The notes under the pieces were generated by a model, which did not search any database, was not told the origin of the DNA, and worked only from the letters and a program-made list of their open reading frames with translations. A stretch of 64,000 nucleotides of DNA, taken from the NCBI GenBank assembly GCA_963827705.1, contig CAWHBN010000001.1, positions 62,001 through 126,000 of the forward strand, written 5' to 3'. Shown in pieces: positions 41,373 through 50,715 of this stretch. Origin of the DNA: JACDAN01 sp963827705 (GTDB lineage: Bacteria; Actinomycetota; Thermoleophilia; Gaiellales; Gaiellaceae). Made by a program: the position numbers and the translations under genes. The first letter of the stretch is position 1, and every line of letters starts with the position of its first letter.

Positions 41373-43850
41373 TCAGCTCGGTGCGAGGGCCTCGTCGAGG
41401 GCGTCGGCTTGGCTGAGCTCGTGCCCTTCGGCCAGCCCCGCGACGAAGGCCGGGTCCGTGACATACGGGCCGAGCGTTCGCTCGTACCGCTCGCGCTCGA
41501 AGGGAAGAATCCGCAGGCCGCGCCGCCGCTCGATGCTCTCCACGGCCGCCCAGAGGTGTCCGGCCCGGGTCAGGTCGCCGGACGCCGCCGCGACGCAGGC
41601 GAGACCGGCGAGCGTCAGGAGGACGACGTTCGGCGTGTCGAGCTCCAGCGCCAGCGTCAGGCTCTCGCGATAGCGCTCGGAGGCCGCCGCGAGGTTCTCC
41701 GAGTCCAGCTCCAGGTCGCCCAACCCGTGCAGGGAGGCCATCACGAAGGACTTGTCCCCGAGCTCGCGCATCACGTCGAGGCTCTCCTCGAACGCACGAC
41801 GGGCTCCGGCCCGGTCGCCGGTGTCGCGTGACTCCTCCCCGATGTAATGCAGCGTCCGCGCGACGCCGCGCGGGTCCCCGAGCTCCCAGCAGAGCCTGAT
41901 CGCCTCCTCGCGCAACTTCAGAGTCCGCTTTCGATCGCCGAGGGCCCAGGTGGAGTTGCCGAGCGTGTTGGCGAGCTCCGCGACCCGGCGTCGGTCACCG
42001 GCCGCGCGGGAGAGCGCGAGGCTCTCCTCGAGGGCACGGGCGGAACGCTCGAACTCTCCCTCCCAGAACAGGAGCGCGCCGAGCACGTGGAGCCCCGCGG
42101 CCCGAGCCGTCGGAGAAAGGCTGTCGGGCGCTTCGAGCGCCCGCTCGACCCAGCGGCGCGCCTCGGCCTCGTGTGCCCGCAGATGCCAGAAGGAGAGCAG
42201 GGACTCGGCGATCCGAAAGCCGAGCTCGACGTCCACCTCGAGGCTGCAGTCGAGCGCTGACCTGAAGTTGTCGAGCTCGGCCTCGACGCGGTCGAGCCAC
42301 TCGCGCCCTGGACCGCGGAGGTGCGGCTCCGCAGCTTGCCCGAGCCGGGCGTAGAACTCCGCGTGGCGTCGACGCAGGTCCGTGAGCTCACCGCGGAGAT
42401 CGAGGCGCTCGCGTGCGTACTCCCGCACCGTTCCGAGCATCCGGAACCGCTCTCCGTCCTCGCGAACGAGGTTCTTGTCGACGAGCGAGGTAAGGGTGTC
42501 GAGGTCGGCGTCGCACACGGCCTCGGCGGCGTCGACGGTCCACCCACCTCGAAAGACCGCCAGCCGGTCGAAGAGGAGCCGCTCCTCCGTGGTGAGGAGC
42601 CCGTAGCTCCACTGGATCGTTGCGCGCAGCGTCTGCTGTCGAGCCGGCACGCCGCGATTCGCGGCGGCCAGGACGGAGAGCCGGCGGTCGAGCCGCTCGA
42701 GCAGGACGTCGGGCGAGAGGACCTTCATGCGCGCCGCGGCGAGCTCGATCGCGAGGGGCAGGTTGTCGAGCCGTTCGCAGATCGCGGCGAGCTGGCGATA
42801 GTCGGCCTCGAAGTCGTACCTCGCGGCCTGTGCGCGCTGACGGAACAGCTCCACGGCCGGCGCTTCGGGGAGCGGGCGGATCCGGAACTCGCGCTCGCCT
42901 GGGATCCGCATCGGCTCGCGGCTCGTCGCGAGCACCGCGACGCCCGGAGCCGCAACCAGGAGCCGGGCGATGTCCGGAGCTGCATCGACGACCTGCTCCA
43001 CGTTGTCGAGCACCAGCAGGTGCTGCCTGGTCCCGATCTTGGTCGCGAGGTCGCCCTCGATCCCGAGGGCATCCGCGATCGTCGGCAGGACCACCTCGGG
43101 ATCGCGGATCGGCGCCAGGTCGACGAAGGTGACCCCGTCGTCGTACGACTCGACGAGCTCCTGCGCCGCGGCGGTCGCGAGACGCGTCTTCCCTACGCCT
43201 CCCGGCCCCGTGATCGTCACCGCGCGAGCCCGGTTCCTCCCGAGCATGCGCACGAGGTCGCCGAGCTCGCGCTTGCGGCCGATCAGCGGGGACAGGTCGA
43301 TCGGGAGCCGGGCCTGGTCGAGGCTCCGCAACGGCGGGAACTCTCCGGTGCCCAGCTGGAAGAGCCGGAGCGGCACCGGGAGGTCCTTGAGCCGGTGCTC
43401 ACCGAGGTCGCGAACGTCGAAGGCGCCTTCGACCTGGTCTCCGGTCGGTTGCGTGAGGAGCACCTGGCCGCCGTGCCCCGCAGCCATCACCCGCGCGGCT
43501 CGGTGGACGTCCATGCCGACGTAGTCGTCGTCGGCGACGATCGGCTCGCCGCTGTGGATTCCCATCCGCACCCGGACACCGATCTCGGCCAGGGCGTCCT
43601 GCGCGGCGACCGCGGCCTCAACGGCGTCGGACGCTCGCTCGAAGGCGGCGAAGAACGCGTCGCCACCGGCGTCGACCACGACGCCACTGTGCTCGGCGAT
43701 CGCCGAACGCATGACGCGGTTGTGCTGTGCGAGGAGCGCGGCGTAGTCGTCTCCGAGCTCGTCCAGCAGCCGCGTGGAGCCCTCGATGTCGGTGAAGAGA
43801 AAGGTGACTTTTCCCGTCGGGAGCGCAGCCGGTTGGTCAGGCGAGTGCAA
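41373..43850 (-). CDS. Class III nucleotide cyclase + NB-ARC ATPase + TPR protein (paralogue 2)
   Basis: 825 residues from TTG 43850, which overlaps the end of paralogue 3 by 14 nt; longer frames are shadow sequence. It has the cyclase domain (VTFLFTDIEGSTRLLDELGDD, VVVDAGGDAFFAAF, RMGIHSGEP), the ATPase (AVTITGPGGVGKTRLATAAA, LLVLDNVEQVVDAA, TSREPMRIPGE), and a long TPR region (ALEESLALSRAAGDRRRVAELANTLGN). It has the same design as the gene at 38093 and is well preserved. Confidence 0.85.
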   Translation of the reverse strand: MHSPDQPAALPTGKVTFLFTDIEGSTRLLDELGDDYAALLAQHNRVMRSAIAEHSGVVVDAGGDAFFAAFERASDAVEAAVAAQDALAEIGVRVRMGIHSGEPIVADDDYVGMDVHRAARVMAAGHGGQVLLTQPTGDQVEGAFDVRDLGEHRLKDLPVPLRLFQLGTGEFPPLRSLDQARLPIDLSPLIGRKRELGDLVRMLGRNRARAVTITGPGGVGKTRLATAAAQELVESYDDGVTFVDLAPIRDPEVVLPTIADALGIEGDLATKIGTRQHLLVLDNVEQVVDAAPDIARLLVAAPGVAVLATSREPMRIPGEREFRIRPLPEAPAVELFRQRAQAARYDFEADYRQLAAICERLDNLPLAIELAAARMKVLSPDVLLERLDRRLSVLAAANRGVPARQQTLRATIQWSYGLLTTEERLLFDRLAVFRGGWTVDAAEAVCDADLDTLTSLVDKNLVREDGERFRMLGTVREYARERLDLRGELTDLRRRHAEFYARLGQAAEPHLRGPGREWLDRVEAELDNFRSALDCSLEVDVELGFRIAESLLSFWHLRAHEAEARRWVERALEAPDSLSPTARAAGLHVLGALLFWEGEFERSARALEESLALSRAAGDRRRVAELANTLGNSTWALGDRKRTLKLREEAIRLCWELGDPRGVARTLHYIGEESRDTGDRAGARRAFEESLDVMRELGDKSFVMASLHGLGDLELDSENLAAASERYRESLTLALELDTPNVVLLTLAGLACVAAASGDLTRAGHLWAAVESIERRRGLRILPFERERYERTLGPYVTDPAFVAGLAEGHELSQADALDEALAPS

Positions 43851-46286
43851 TCTCCACCGCCTCGTCGACGCCGAGCCGCCGGCCTTCGTCGTACTGCTCG
43901 GGATGGAGAGCGGCAGGCGGACCGCACCGCTCCTCGTAGAGGACACGCCGCCGCAACGTGAAGCGGAGCCGCTCTTCGTAGGCCTCGACGAAGCCCCACA
44001 GAAGCGCGGCTTGCTCGGGGTCGCCGCTCTCGGCAGCCATCGAGGCGAGCCCGGCGAGGGAATAGCAGACGAGCCGATCGGCACCCGAGTCCCAGGAAAT
44101 GCGAAGGGCGTCGCGATAGTCCCTCCCGGCGGCTTCCGGATCACCCGCCTCCAGGTCGAGGTCACCGAGGGCGTGGAGCGAGCTCGCTGCGCTGAAGTGA
44201 TCGTCCGCGCCGACCGAGAGATCGGCGGACTCGCGCAGCAGGCGCCGGCCGCGATCGAGGTCGCCGACCGCGGCCGCCTGCTGGCCCTGCAGGTGCAGGA
44301 CGCGCCGGAGACCGCCGGGTAGCCCGAGCTTCCGGTGGAGGTCCTCCGCCTCGTCCAGCATCGGGCCTGCCTCCTCGGGCCGGCCTTGCTCCATCGGGCC
44401 GAGGGCGACCGTGGTCAGCGACCACGCAATCCCCTCGTCGGCACCGAGGGCTCGGTACAGGTCCAGCGCGTCTTGTCCCCAGGCCATCGCGTGCTCGAAG
44501 TCGCTCCGCACGCCGGCGATCATCGCCGCCGTCCCCAGCGCCTTCGCCCGGACGTCGTCGGCGACCGGCTCCGGCCGCTCGAGCAGCGTCTCGAACCACT
44601 GCTGGCCCTCGACCGCGAAGTTGCGGTCGAGCCAGATCGTCGTGAGCGCCCCGGCGAGACGAAGGCCGAGCTCGGTCTCGCCGGCGTCGAGCGTCCACTG
44701 CAGTGCCGCTCGGATGTTGTCCCACTCGGTCCGGAACCGCTGCCGGAGCGGCACCTGCGCCGGACCGAGGTGGTCACGTTGGGTCGCCTCGGCCAGCTCC
44801 GTGAAGAACGTCGGCGTGACGCCGACGCGTCTTGTCGGCGGCGACCGAGCCGCTCGGGGCGTACTCATGGATCGTCCCGAGCATCGAGAAGCGATCCGCG
44901 TCCCGTCGGATCAGGCTCTTGTCGAGGAGCGATGCGAGGGTGTCGAGATCGGCGTCGCAGACGCTTCTCGGCGGCATCGAGCGACCAGCCGCCGCTGAAC
45001 ACGCCGAGGCTCGCGAAGACGAGTTGCTCTCCGCGTGTGAGGAGCTCGTAGCTCCACTCGATCGTCGCGCGGAGCGTCTCGCTGGCGCTCGGGCAGGTCG
45101 CGCCGGGTCCCGGTCAGGATCGGAAGACGCTGGTTCAGGCGGCCGAGCAGCTCGCCGGGAGGGAGCACCTTGACCCGGGCCGCTGCCAGCTCGATGGCGA
45201 GCGGAAGGCTGTCCAGCCGCCGGCAGATCTCCGCGAGGCGGCCGTAGTCGGCGGCGAACCCGGGCAGGACACCCTCGGCACGCCGCTGGAAGAGCTCCAC
45301 CGCGGGCGCCTCGGCGAGCGGCTCGAGAGGGAACTCGCGCTCCTCGGCGATCCGCAGCGGCTCACGGCTCGTGACGACGAGGCTGAGGTTCGGCGCAGGC
45401 CAGAGAGCAGGGCTGCGATGTCCGTTGCCGCGACACTGATCGCCTGCTCGAGGTTGTCGAGGACGAGGAGGAGCTCGCGGTTGATCGATCTGTGCGGCGG
45501 CGTCGCCCTCGCCGCCCAGGCCCTCGGCGATCTGCGGCAAGGACGAGCGACGGGCTCGCGGATCGCCGCGAGCTCGACGAGGCCGACACCGTCCTCGAAC
45601 GACTCGACGAGCTCGGCAGCGGCGGCGACGGCGAGGCTCGTCTTGCCGATTCCTCCCGGGCCCGTGAGCGTGACGAGTCGCGCGCGCTCGGTCCCGAGCA
45701 GGTGCAGCAGCTTGTCGAGCTCGTCCTTGCGGCCGAGCAGGGGAGCCGGCTCGACCGGTAGGCGCCCCTGGCTGAGGCTTCGAAGGGGTGGGAACTGGTC
45801 GCGACCGAGCTGGAAGAGCCGGACCGTTGCTCCGATGTCCTTCAGCCGGTGCTCGCCGAGGTCGCGCAGCTCGAACTCGCCGTCGAGGAGCGCGCACGTC
45901 GTCTCCGAGACGACGACCTGTCCGCCGTGGCCGGCCGCCGCGATCCGGGCCGCCTGGTGCACGGCGAGCCCGACGTACCCCTCGTCCGTCAGCGAAGGCT
46001 CGCCGGTGTGCACGCCCATCCGGACCTTGACAGGCCCGGCGGCGAGCGACCGCTGGGCGTCCGCAGCCGCAGCGACGGCGCTCGCGGCGCGTGGAAAGAC
46101 AACCGAGAAGCCGTCCCCCTGCGTGCCCATCTCGATGCCCCCGTGCCGGCCGACGGCGTCCCTGATCCGCCGGTGATGCTCGGCGAGCACGTCCGCGTAC
46201 TCGTCACCGAGCTCGGAGAGCAGCCGCGTCGACCGCTCGATGTCGGTGAAGAGGAAGGTGACTGTTCCGGTCGGGAGCTCCTGCAC
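43837..46286 (-). pseudogene. Third cyclase/NB-ARC/TPR paralogue, multiply frameshifted
   Basis: The cyclase domain (45750-46286; VTFLFTDIERSTRLLSELGDEY, MGTQGDGFSVVF) is intact, but the frame then jumps at about 45540, 45480, 45405, 45090, 44960 and 44813. After each jump the expected family sequence continues (LPQIAEGLGGEGDAA, ELLLVLDNLEQA, LSLVVTSREPL, VCDADLDTLASLLDKSL, FFTELAEAT). The TPR part (43837-44810) is again intact. Six small indels in one gene point to decay or poor local sequence, in a stretch where the next gene is also affected. Confidence 0.78.
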
Positions 46287-46296
46287 CGACCGAGTT

Positions 46297-47813
46297 CTAG
46301 CGCCGGCCGCGGCTCACCGTGAAGTGGACACGCGTCCCGCGGATCCGCCTGCTGGCCGGGCGAGGTGACTGCGAGATGATGATCCCCCGCCGACGGACGG
46401 AGTAGATGCGTCTGATCCGTCCGACCCGGCATCTCGCCCGGCGAATCCGCGCCTGTGCGGGCTGGAGGCGCATGCCGATGACCCGAGGTACGCGACAGAT
46501 CGCTGGCGGCTTCGCCTTCGGGCGGTGGCGGAGGAAGCCCGACCGGGCGGCGGTGGCGGCGGCCCACCGGGAGGCGGTGGGGGCGGCGTCGGAGGCACCG
46601 AAGCTGCGCACGCCGCGGGTGGCGCCGCACCTTCGATCTGGAGCCGCCGAACCTCTCCGCCACCGGAAGCGACGTAGACGCGACCGCAGGCGTCCTCGCC
46701 GAACGAGTACAGTGCTCCCGAGGTCGAGGCCGGTGTCCGTGTCGCCCAGCGCCGTCCGGTATCTGCAAGGCAATCGACCACACCGGGCTCGTGCAGTAAT
46801 CGCCGTAGACGTAGCGGCCGACTAGCTGAGGCACCGTCGGATCGCGGACGACGTAGCCGCCGCGTGATCGAACAGCCACGTGAGTGCGAGTACTCGTGCA
46901 CAGGCGCGGCCTGCGCGCGGAGGCGGATTGCACTCCGAAAGGCCTGCGTTCGGACTGTAGGTGTGCCGCCCCTCCCAACAGCCCCAGCCGAAGTTGACCC
47001 CCCGGCCACGGCCGGCGGCGGCGGGGACGAAGTTGATCTCCTCCCAGGCGTTCTGCCCGACGTCCGCAACCGTCAGGTCCCCCGTTTGCCGGTCGAACGA
47101 AAAGCGCCACGGGTTTCGGAGGCCGTACGACCAGATCTCAGCACGCGCACCGGTCTGGCCCACGAATGGATTGTCCGGCGGCACTGTGTACGCCGCGCCG
47201 CCCGCGGCGCGAGGATCGATGCGCAGGAGCTTGCCGAGCAGCGTGCCGAGGCTTTGACCCGCGCGATCCGGATCACCACCGCCCCCGCCGTCTCCGGTTC
47301 CGATGTAGAGGTAGCCGTCCGGCCCGAATTGCAGCTGGCCGCCGTTGTGGTTGCCTCGCGGGTGTGGGATCGAGAGCACAATCCGTCCGGATGGGTTCGC
47401 GACGTCGGGGTCAGCGGAAACGGTGTATTCGGCGATGACGAGATCCCCGAGCGCGCGGCCGGCCACTGCGTTGGAGGTGTAGTAGACGTAGAAGCGGCCG
47501 CTCGACCCGTAGTCCGGTGGGAACGCCATTGAGAGCAGGCCCCGCTCCCCCTCCATCCTGACCAGGCTCGCGATGTCGAGGAACAGCGTGGGCGCGCCGC
47601 CGTTTTTCATCAGCCGGATCCGGCCCGCCTGCTCGACGACGAAGAGCCGCGTGCCGTCGCCCGGCGGAGCCGTGACATAGGTCGGTGCCGCGAAGGTGCC
47701 GACGAGTGCGAGCTGGACGTCGCCGGCCGCAGCTGAGCCGTCCTGCGCTTGGGCCCGGCGAGGAGGCCGACTCCCACCAGAACCGCAGCCAGCGCGCCGC
47801 TCAGCCTGGCCAT
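46297..47813 (-). pseudogene. PQQ-dependent sugar dehydrogenase with PASTA tail, frameshifted
   Basis: The middle (about 46950-47740) is a glucose/sorbosone dehydrogenase propeller (APTYVTAPPGDGTRLFVVEQAGRI, GNHNGGQLQFGPDGYLYIGTGDGG, AEIWSYGLRNPWRFSFD). The signal peptide (ARLSGALAAVLVGVGLL), the part GGYVVRDPTVPQLVGRYVYGDYC and GEDACGRVYVASGGGEVRRL lie in other frames, with shifts near 47755, 46905, 46865, 46770 and 46560. A Pro-rich linker leads to a PASTA-like C-terminus (CRVPRVIGMRLQPAQARI) ending at 46297. A sugar dehydrogenase ending in PASTA is unusual. Confidence 0.72.
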
Positions 47814-47819
47814 GACGGG

Positions 47820-47825
47820 AGGTTA
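47820..47825 (-). promoter_or_regulatory. Candidate -10 box (TAACCT), leaderless
   Basis: TAACCT, 6 nt and then ATG 47813 on the minus strand, in front of the sugar dehydrogenase gene. Confidence 0.45.
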
Positions 47826-47854
47826 GCCGCGCAGCCGTTCGGTCGTCCGCGGCG

Positions 47855-48058
47855 CTAGTACGCGGGCGGGCGGCGCGCATCGCGCCGGTGGCTGAGCCAG
47901 TTGAGCGCCTGCCCGATCAGGATCACGCCGAGGAAGATCAGGCCGACGATGAGCATCGCCGTGATCACCTTCTTGCCCTCCTCGGCCGCGGAAGGGCGCT
48001 CCTCCTCCTCGGCTGCTGCCGCGAAGAGGGACATCAACGTGAGGGCGAGGGATGCCAC
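47855..48058 (-). CDS. Small single-helix membrane protein
   Basis: 67 residues (GTG). A hydrophobic N-terminus is followed by an acidic stretch (AEEEERPSAAEEG), one membrane helix (VITAMLIVGLIFLGVILIGQAL) and a basic tail (HRRDARRPPAY). A TAGAGT box 6 nt upstream supports it as a real, separately transcribed gene. Function unknown. Confidence 0.6.
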   Translation of the reverse strand: MASLALTLMSLFAAAAEEEERPSAAEEGKKVITAMLIVGLIFLGVILIGQALNWLSHRRDARRPPAY

Positions 48059-48064
48059 GGCGCG

Positions 48065-48070
48065 ACTCTA
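48065..48070 (-). promoter_or_regulatory. Candidate -10 box (TAGAGT), leaderless
   Basis: TAGAGT on the minus strand is followed by 6 nt and GTG 48058. Its TAG is also the stop codon of the upstream gene, so the sequence is under two constraints. Confidence 0.45.
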
Positions 48071-48560
48071 ACCCACCAATCGGGCGTGGGCCTCCAAGGC
48101 CCGCTCGACGCTCTCGTCGCCGGCCGACTCCCGCGCAAGCCGCTCGAGCGGCCGCGGCGTCGCCGCGGTCGCGGAGCTCTGCGCGAGGAACGTCGAGCCG
48201 CCGCTGTCCGATCAGCGCGGCCGTCGCCGCCCAGGCGGCGCCGTCGCCGTCGCGCCCGTCCGCCCTCGCCTGGGCGCACAGGGAGATCAGCTCTGCCAGG
48301 TCCCCGACCGCGTCGACGTCGCCCAGCGACGCAATCCGCGCGAGGCCCTGCGCGTAGAGATAGTCGCCGAGAACGAGCGCCGTGTCATCGTCCGCCGGCT
48401 CGAGGAGGCGTGGCCGGCCGTAGTGCACGAGATAGCCCTCGTAGATCGTCTCCAGCCCGAGCGCATACCTCGCCTCGGCAAGCCGCGAGAAGACGGGCTC
48501 GAGCTCGCCTTCGGCCGGTTCGCGAAGCACGCCGGCGAGCTCAGCCGCCGAAACCGGCAA
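48068..48560 (-). CDS. Polyprenyl-synthase-like helical protein without catalytic Asp motifs, frameshifted
   Basis: About 163 residues after correcting a one-base shift at about 48152, which restores LERLARESAGDESVERALEA and the end at 48068. The helices LGLETIYEGYLVHYGRPRLL and ALVLGDYLYAQGLARIASLG recall the isoprenoid synthase fold (compare GDYLYARAF in the synthase at 33837), but no DDxxD motif is present. The proposed TTG 48560 overlaps hemL by 20 nt. Possibly a regulatory or structural subunit; function unknown. Confidence 0.6.
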
Positions 48561-49762
48561 CCGCGTCCACCGTCCTCTCGATCTCCTCGTCGCCGTGCGC
48601 GAGGGAGACGAACATCGCCTCGAACTGCGACGGCGCGAGGTAGACGCCCTGCTCGAGGAGATGGCGGAAGAGCGCGGCGTATCGCTCGCTGTCCTCGGCG
48701 AAGAGCGTGGCCATGGCGCCGACTCGCTCGAAGCGGCCGTGCGGCGCGAGACCTGCTTCCAGCCGGGCTCCGCGGCGCTCGAGCTCCTCGTAGACAGCGT
48801 CGTCGCGAAGGCGACGGAGGACGGCGAGGCCCGCAGCGGTCGCAAGCGGGTTTCCGGAGAGCGTTCCCGCCTGGTAGACCGTGGCCCGTCGGCGCCAGCT
48901 CCTGCATCACTTCGGCCCGGCCCCCGAACGCCGCGAGCGGCAGGCCGCCGCCGACGATCTTCCCGAGAATCGTCAGGTCCGGGAGGACGCCGAACCGCTC
49001 CTGGGCTCCTCCCCGGGCCAGGCGGAACCCCGTGATCACCTCGTCGAAGACGAGCAGCGCGCCGCTCGCGTCGCAGAGGGCGCGGAGCCCCTCCAGGAAC
49101 CCGGGTGCCGGCGGGACGACGCCCATGTTCCCGGCCACCGGCTCCACGATCACGCACGCAAGCCCCTCGCCGTACTGGGCGACGGCCGCCGCCGCGGCAT
49201 TCAGGTCGTTGTACGGGCTGACGATCGTGTCCGCGGTCACCTTGGCCGGCACGCCTGCCGACGAGGGGATCCCGAGCGTGGCGACGCCCGAGCCCGCCTC
49301 CGCGAGCAGCGCGTCGGCGTGGCCGTGGTAGCAGCCGGCGAACTTGAGGACCCGGTCGCGGCGGGTGGCGCCCCGGGCGAGGCGGATCGCCGACATCGCC
49401 GCCTCGGTCCCTGACGAGACGAGCCGGACCATCTCCACGGAGGGCACGGCGTCGACGATCTCGGCGGCGAGCTCGACCTCCCGCTCAGTGGCGGCGCCGA
49501 AGCTCGTCCCGTCCTGGGCGGCCTTGCGGACGGCCTCGACGGTCTCGGGATCGGCGTGCCCGAAGAGCAGCGCGCCCCACGACTGGACCCAGTCGATGTA
49601 GCGGCGGCCGTCGACGTCTTCGAGGTAGGCGCCCTCGCCGCGGCGGACGAAGAGCGGCTCGTCGAGGCCAACCGCCCGCATCGCGCGCACCGGCGAGTTG
49701 ACGCCGCCCGGGATCAGGCGCTGGGCCCTGGCCCAGAGCTCTGATCTCGTCCCTAGAGCCAG
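48541..49762 (-). CDS. hemL: Glutamate-1-semialdehyde 2,1-aminomutase, frameshifted
   Basis: A PLP enzyme of haem synthesis. AQRLIPGGVNSPVRAM, FAGCYHGHADALLAEAGSG, VIVEPVAGNMG, LLVFDEVITGFR and the PLP lysine region DLTILGKIVGGGLP are all present. The frame breaks at about 48886 after MQELAPTG; the other frame continues VYQAGTLSGNPLATAAGLA to the end (VAGFGG) at 48541. No ATG, GTG or TTG precedes SELWARAQ; CTG 49762, overlapping the hemB stop, is the best start. As the gene is normally essential, the frameshift is probably a sequence error. Confidence 0.83.
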
Positions 49763-50715
49763 CGGGCCACATCCTTCGCCCAGTACGTCACGATCACGTC
49801 GGCGCCGGCGCGCTTGATCGCCGTCAGCGACTCGAGCGCGGCCTGACGCTCGTCCATCCAGCCCGAGGCTGCAGCCGCCTTGACCATCGCGTACTCGCCG
49901 GAGACGTTGTATGCGGCCACCGGCAGGTCGAAGCGCTCCCGAACCGCGCGGATGACGTCCAGGTTCGGCAGGGCCGGCTTGACCATCAGCAGATCGGCCC
50001 CCTCGGCCACGTCCTGCTCGCACTCGCGGAGCGCCTCGCGGACGTTGGCGGGGTCCATCTGGTAGCCGCGGCGGTCGCCGAACGCCGGCGCCGACTCGGC
50101 GGCTTCGCGGAAGGGCCCGTAGAACGCCGAGGCGTACTTGGCCGCATACGACAAGATCGGCGTCGCCCCGAAGCCGCTGTCGTCGAGCGCGCCGCGGATC
50201 GCCCCGACGCGGCCGTCCATCATGTCGCTGGGCGCGACGGCGTCGGCGCCGGCCTCGACGTGGCTGACCGCCGTGCGGGCCAGCAGCTCGATGGTCGCGT
50301 CGTTCGCGACCTCCTCGCCCTCGAGGACGCCGCAGTGACCGTGGGAGGTGTACTCGCAGAGGCAGACATCCGTGATCAGCACGAGGCCGGGCGCCGACGC
50401 GCGGAGCGCCCGTAACGCCAGCTGGACGACGCCCTCGTCGTCCCAGGCGCCCGAGCCCTGCTCGTCCTTCTCGTCCGGGATCCCGAACAGGATCACGGCG
50501 GGCACGCCGAGGCCGCGAAGCTCGTCCGCCTCAGCGACGAGGTCGTCGACCGAGAACCGACCCAGCGCCGGCAGTGCCTCGTTCGGCTGCGTGGTTGGCC
50601 CGACGAAGAGCGGGTAGACGAGCGAGTCGAGGTCGAGCCGCGTCTCGCGAACGAGCGAGCGCAACGCCCCGGAGCTGCGCAAGCGGCGAAGCCGCGTCAG
50701 CGGAAAGGTGCTCAC
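49753..50715 (-). CDS. hemB: Delta-aminolevulinic acid dehydratase (porphobilinogen synthase)
   Basis: 320 residues (GTG). It has the metal- and lysine-site motifs: LITDVCLCEYTSHGHCG, SDMMDGRVGAIR, YAAKYASAFYGPFR and the Schiff-base lysine region LMVKPALPNLD. The cysteine-containing stretch suggests a zinc-type enzyme. It condenses two aminolevulinates to porphobilinogen and is followed by hemL. Its GTG overlaps the TGA of the permease gene (GTGA). Confidence 0.93.
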   Translation of the reverse strand: MSTFPLTRLRRLRSSGALRSLVRETRLDLDSLVYPLFVGPTTQPNEALPALGRFSVDDLVAEADELRGLGVPAVILFGIPDEKDEQGSGAWDDEGVVQLALRALRASAPGLVLITDVCLCEYTSHGHCGVLEGEEVANDATIELLARTAVSHVEAGADAVAPSDMMDGRVGAIRGALDDSGFGATPILSYAAKYASAFYGPFREAAESAPAFGDRRGYQMDPANVREALRECEQDVAEGADLLMVKPALPNLDVIRAVRERFDLPVAAYNVSGEYAMVKAAAASGWMDERQAALESLTAIKRAGADVIVTYWAKDVARWL

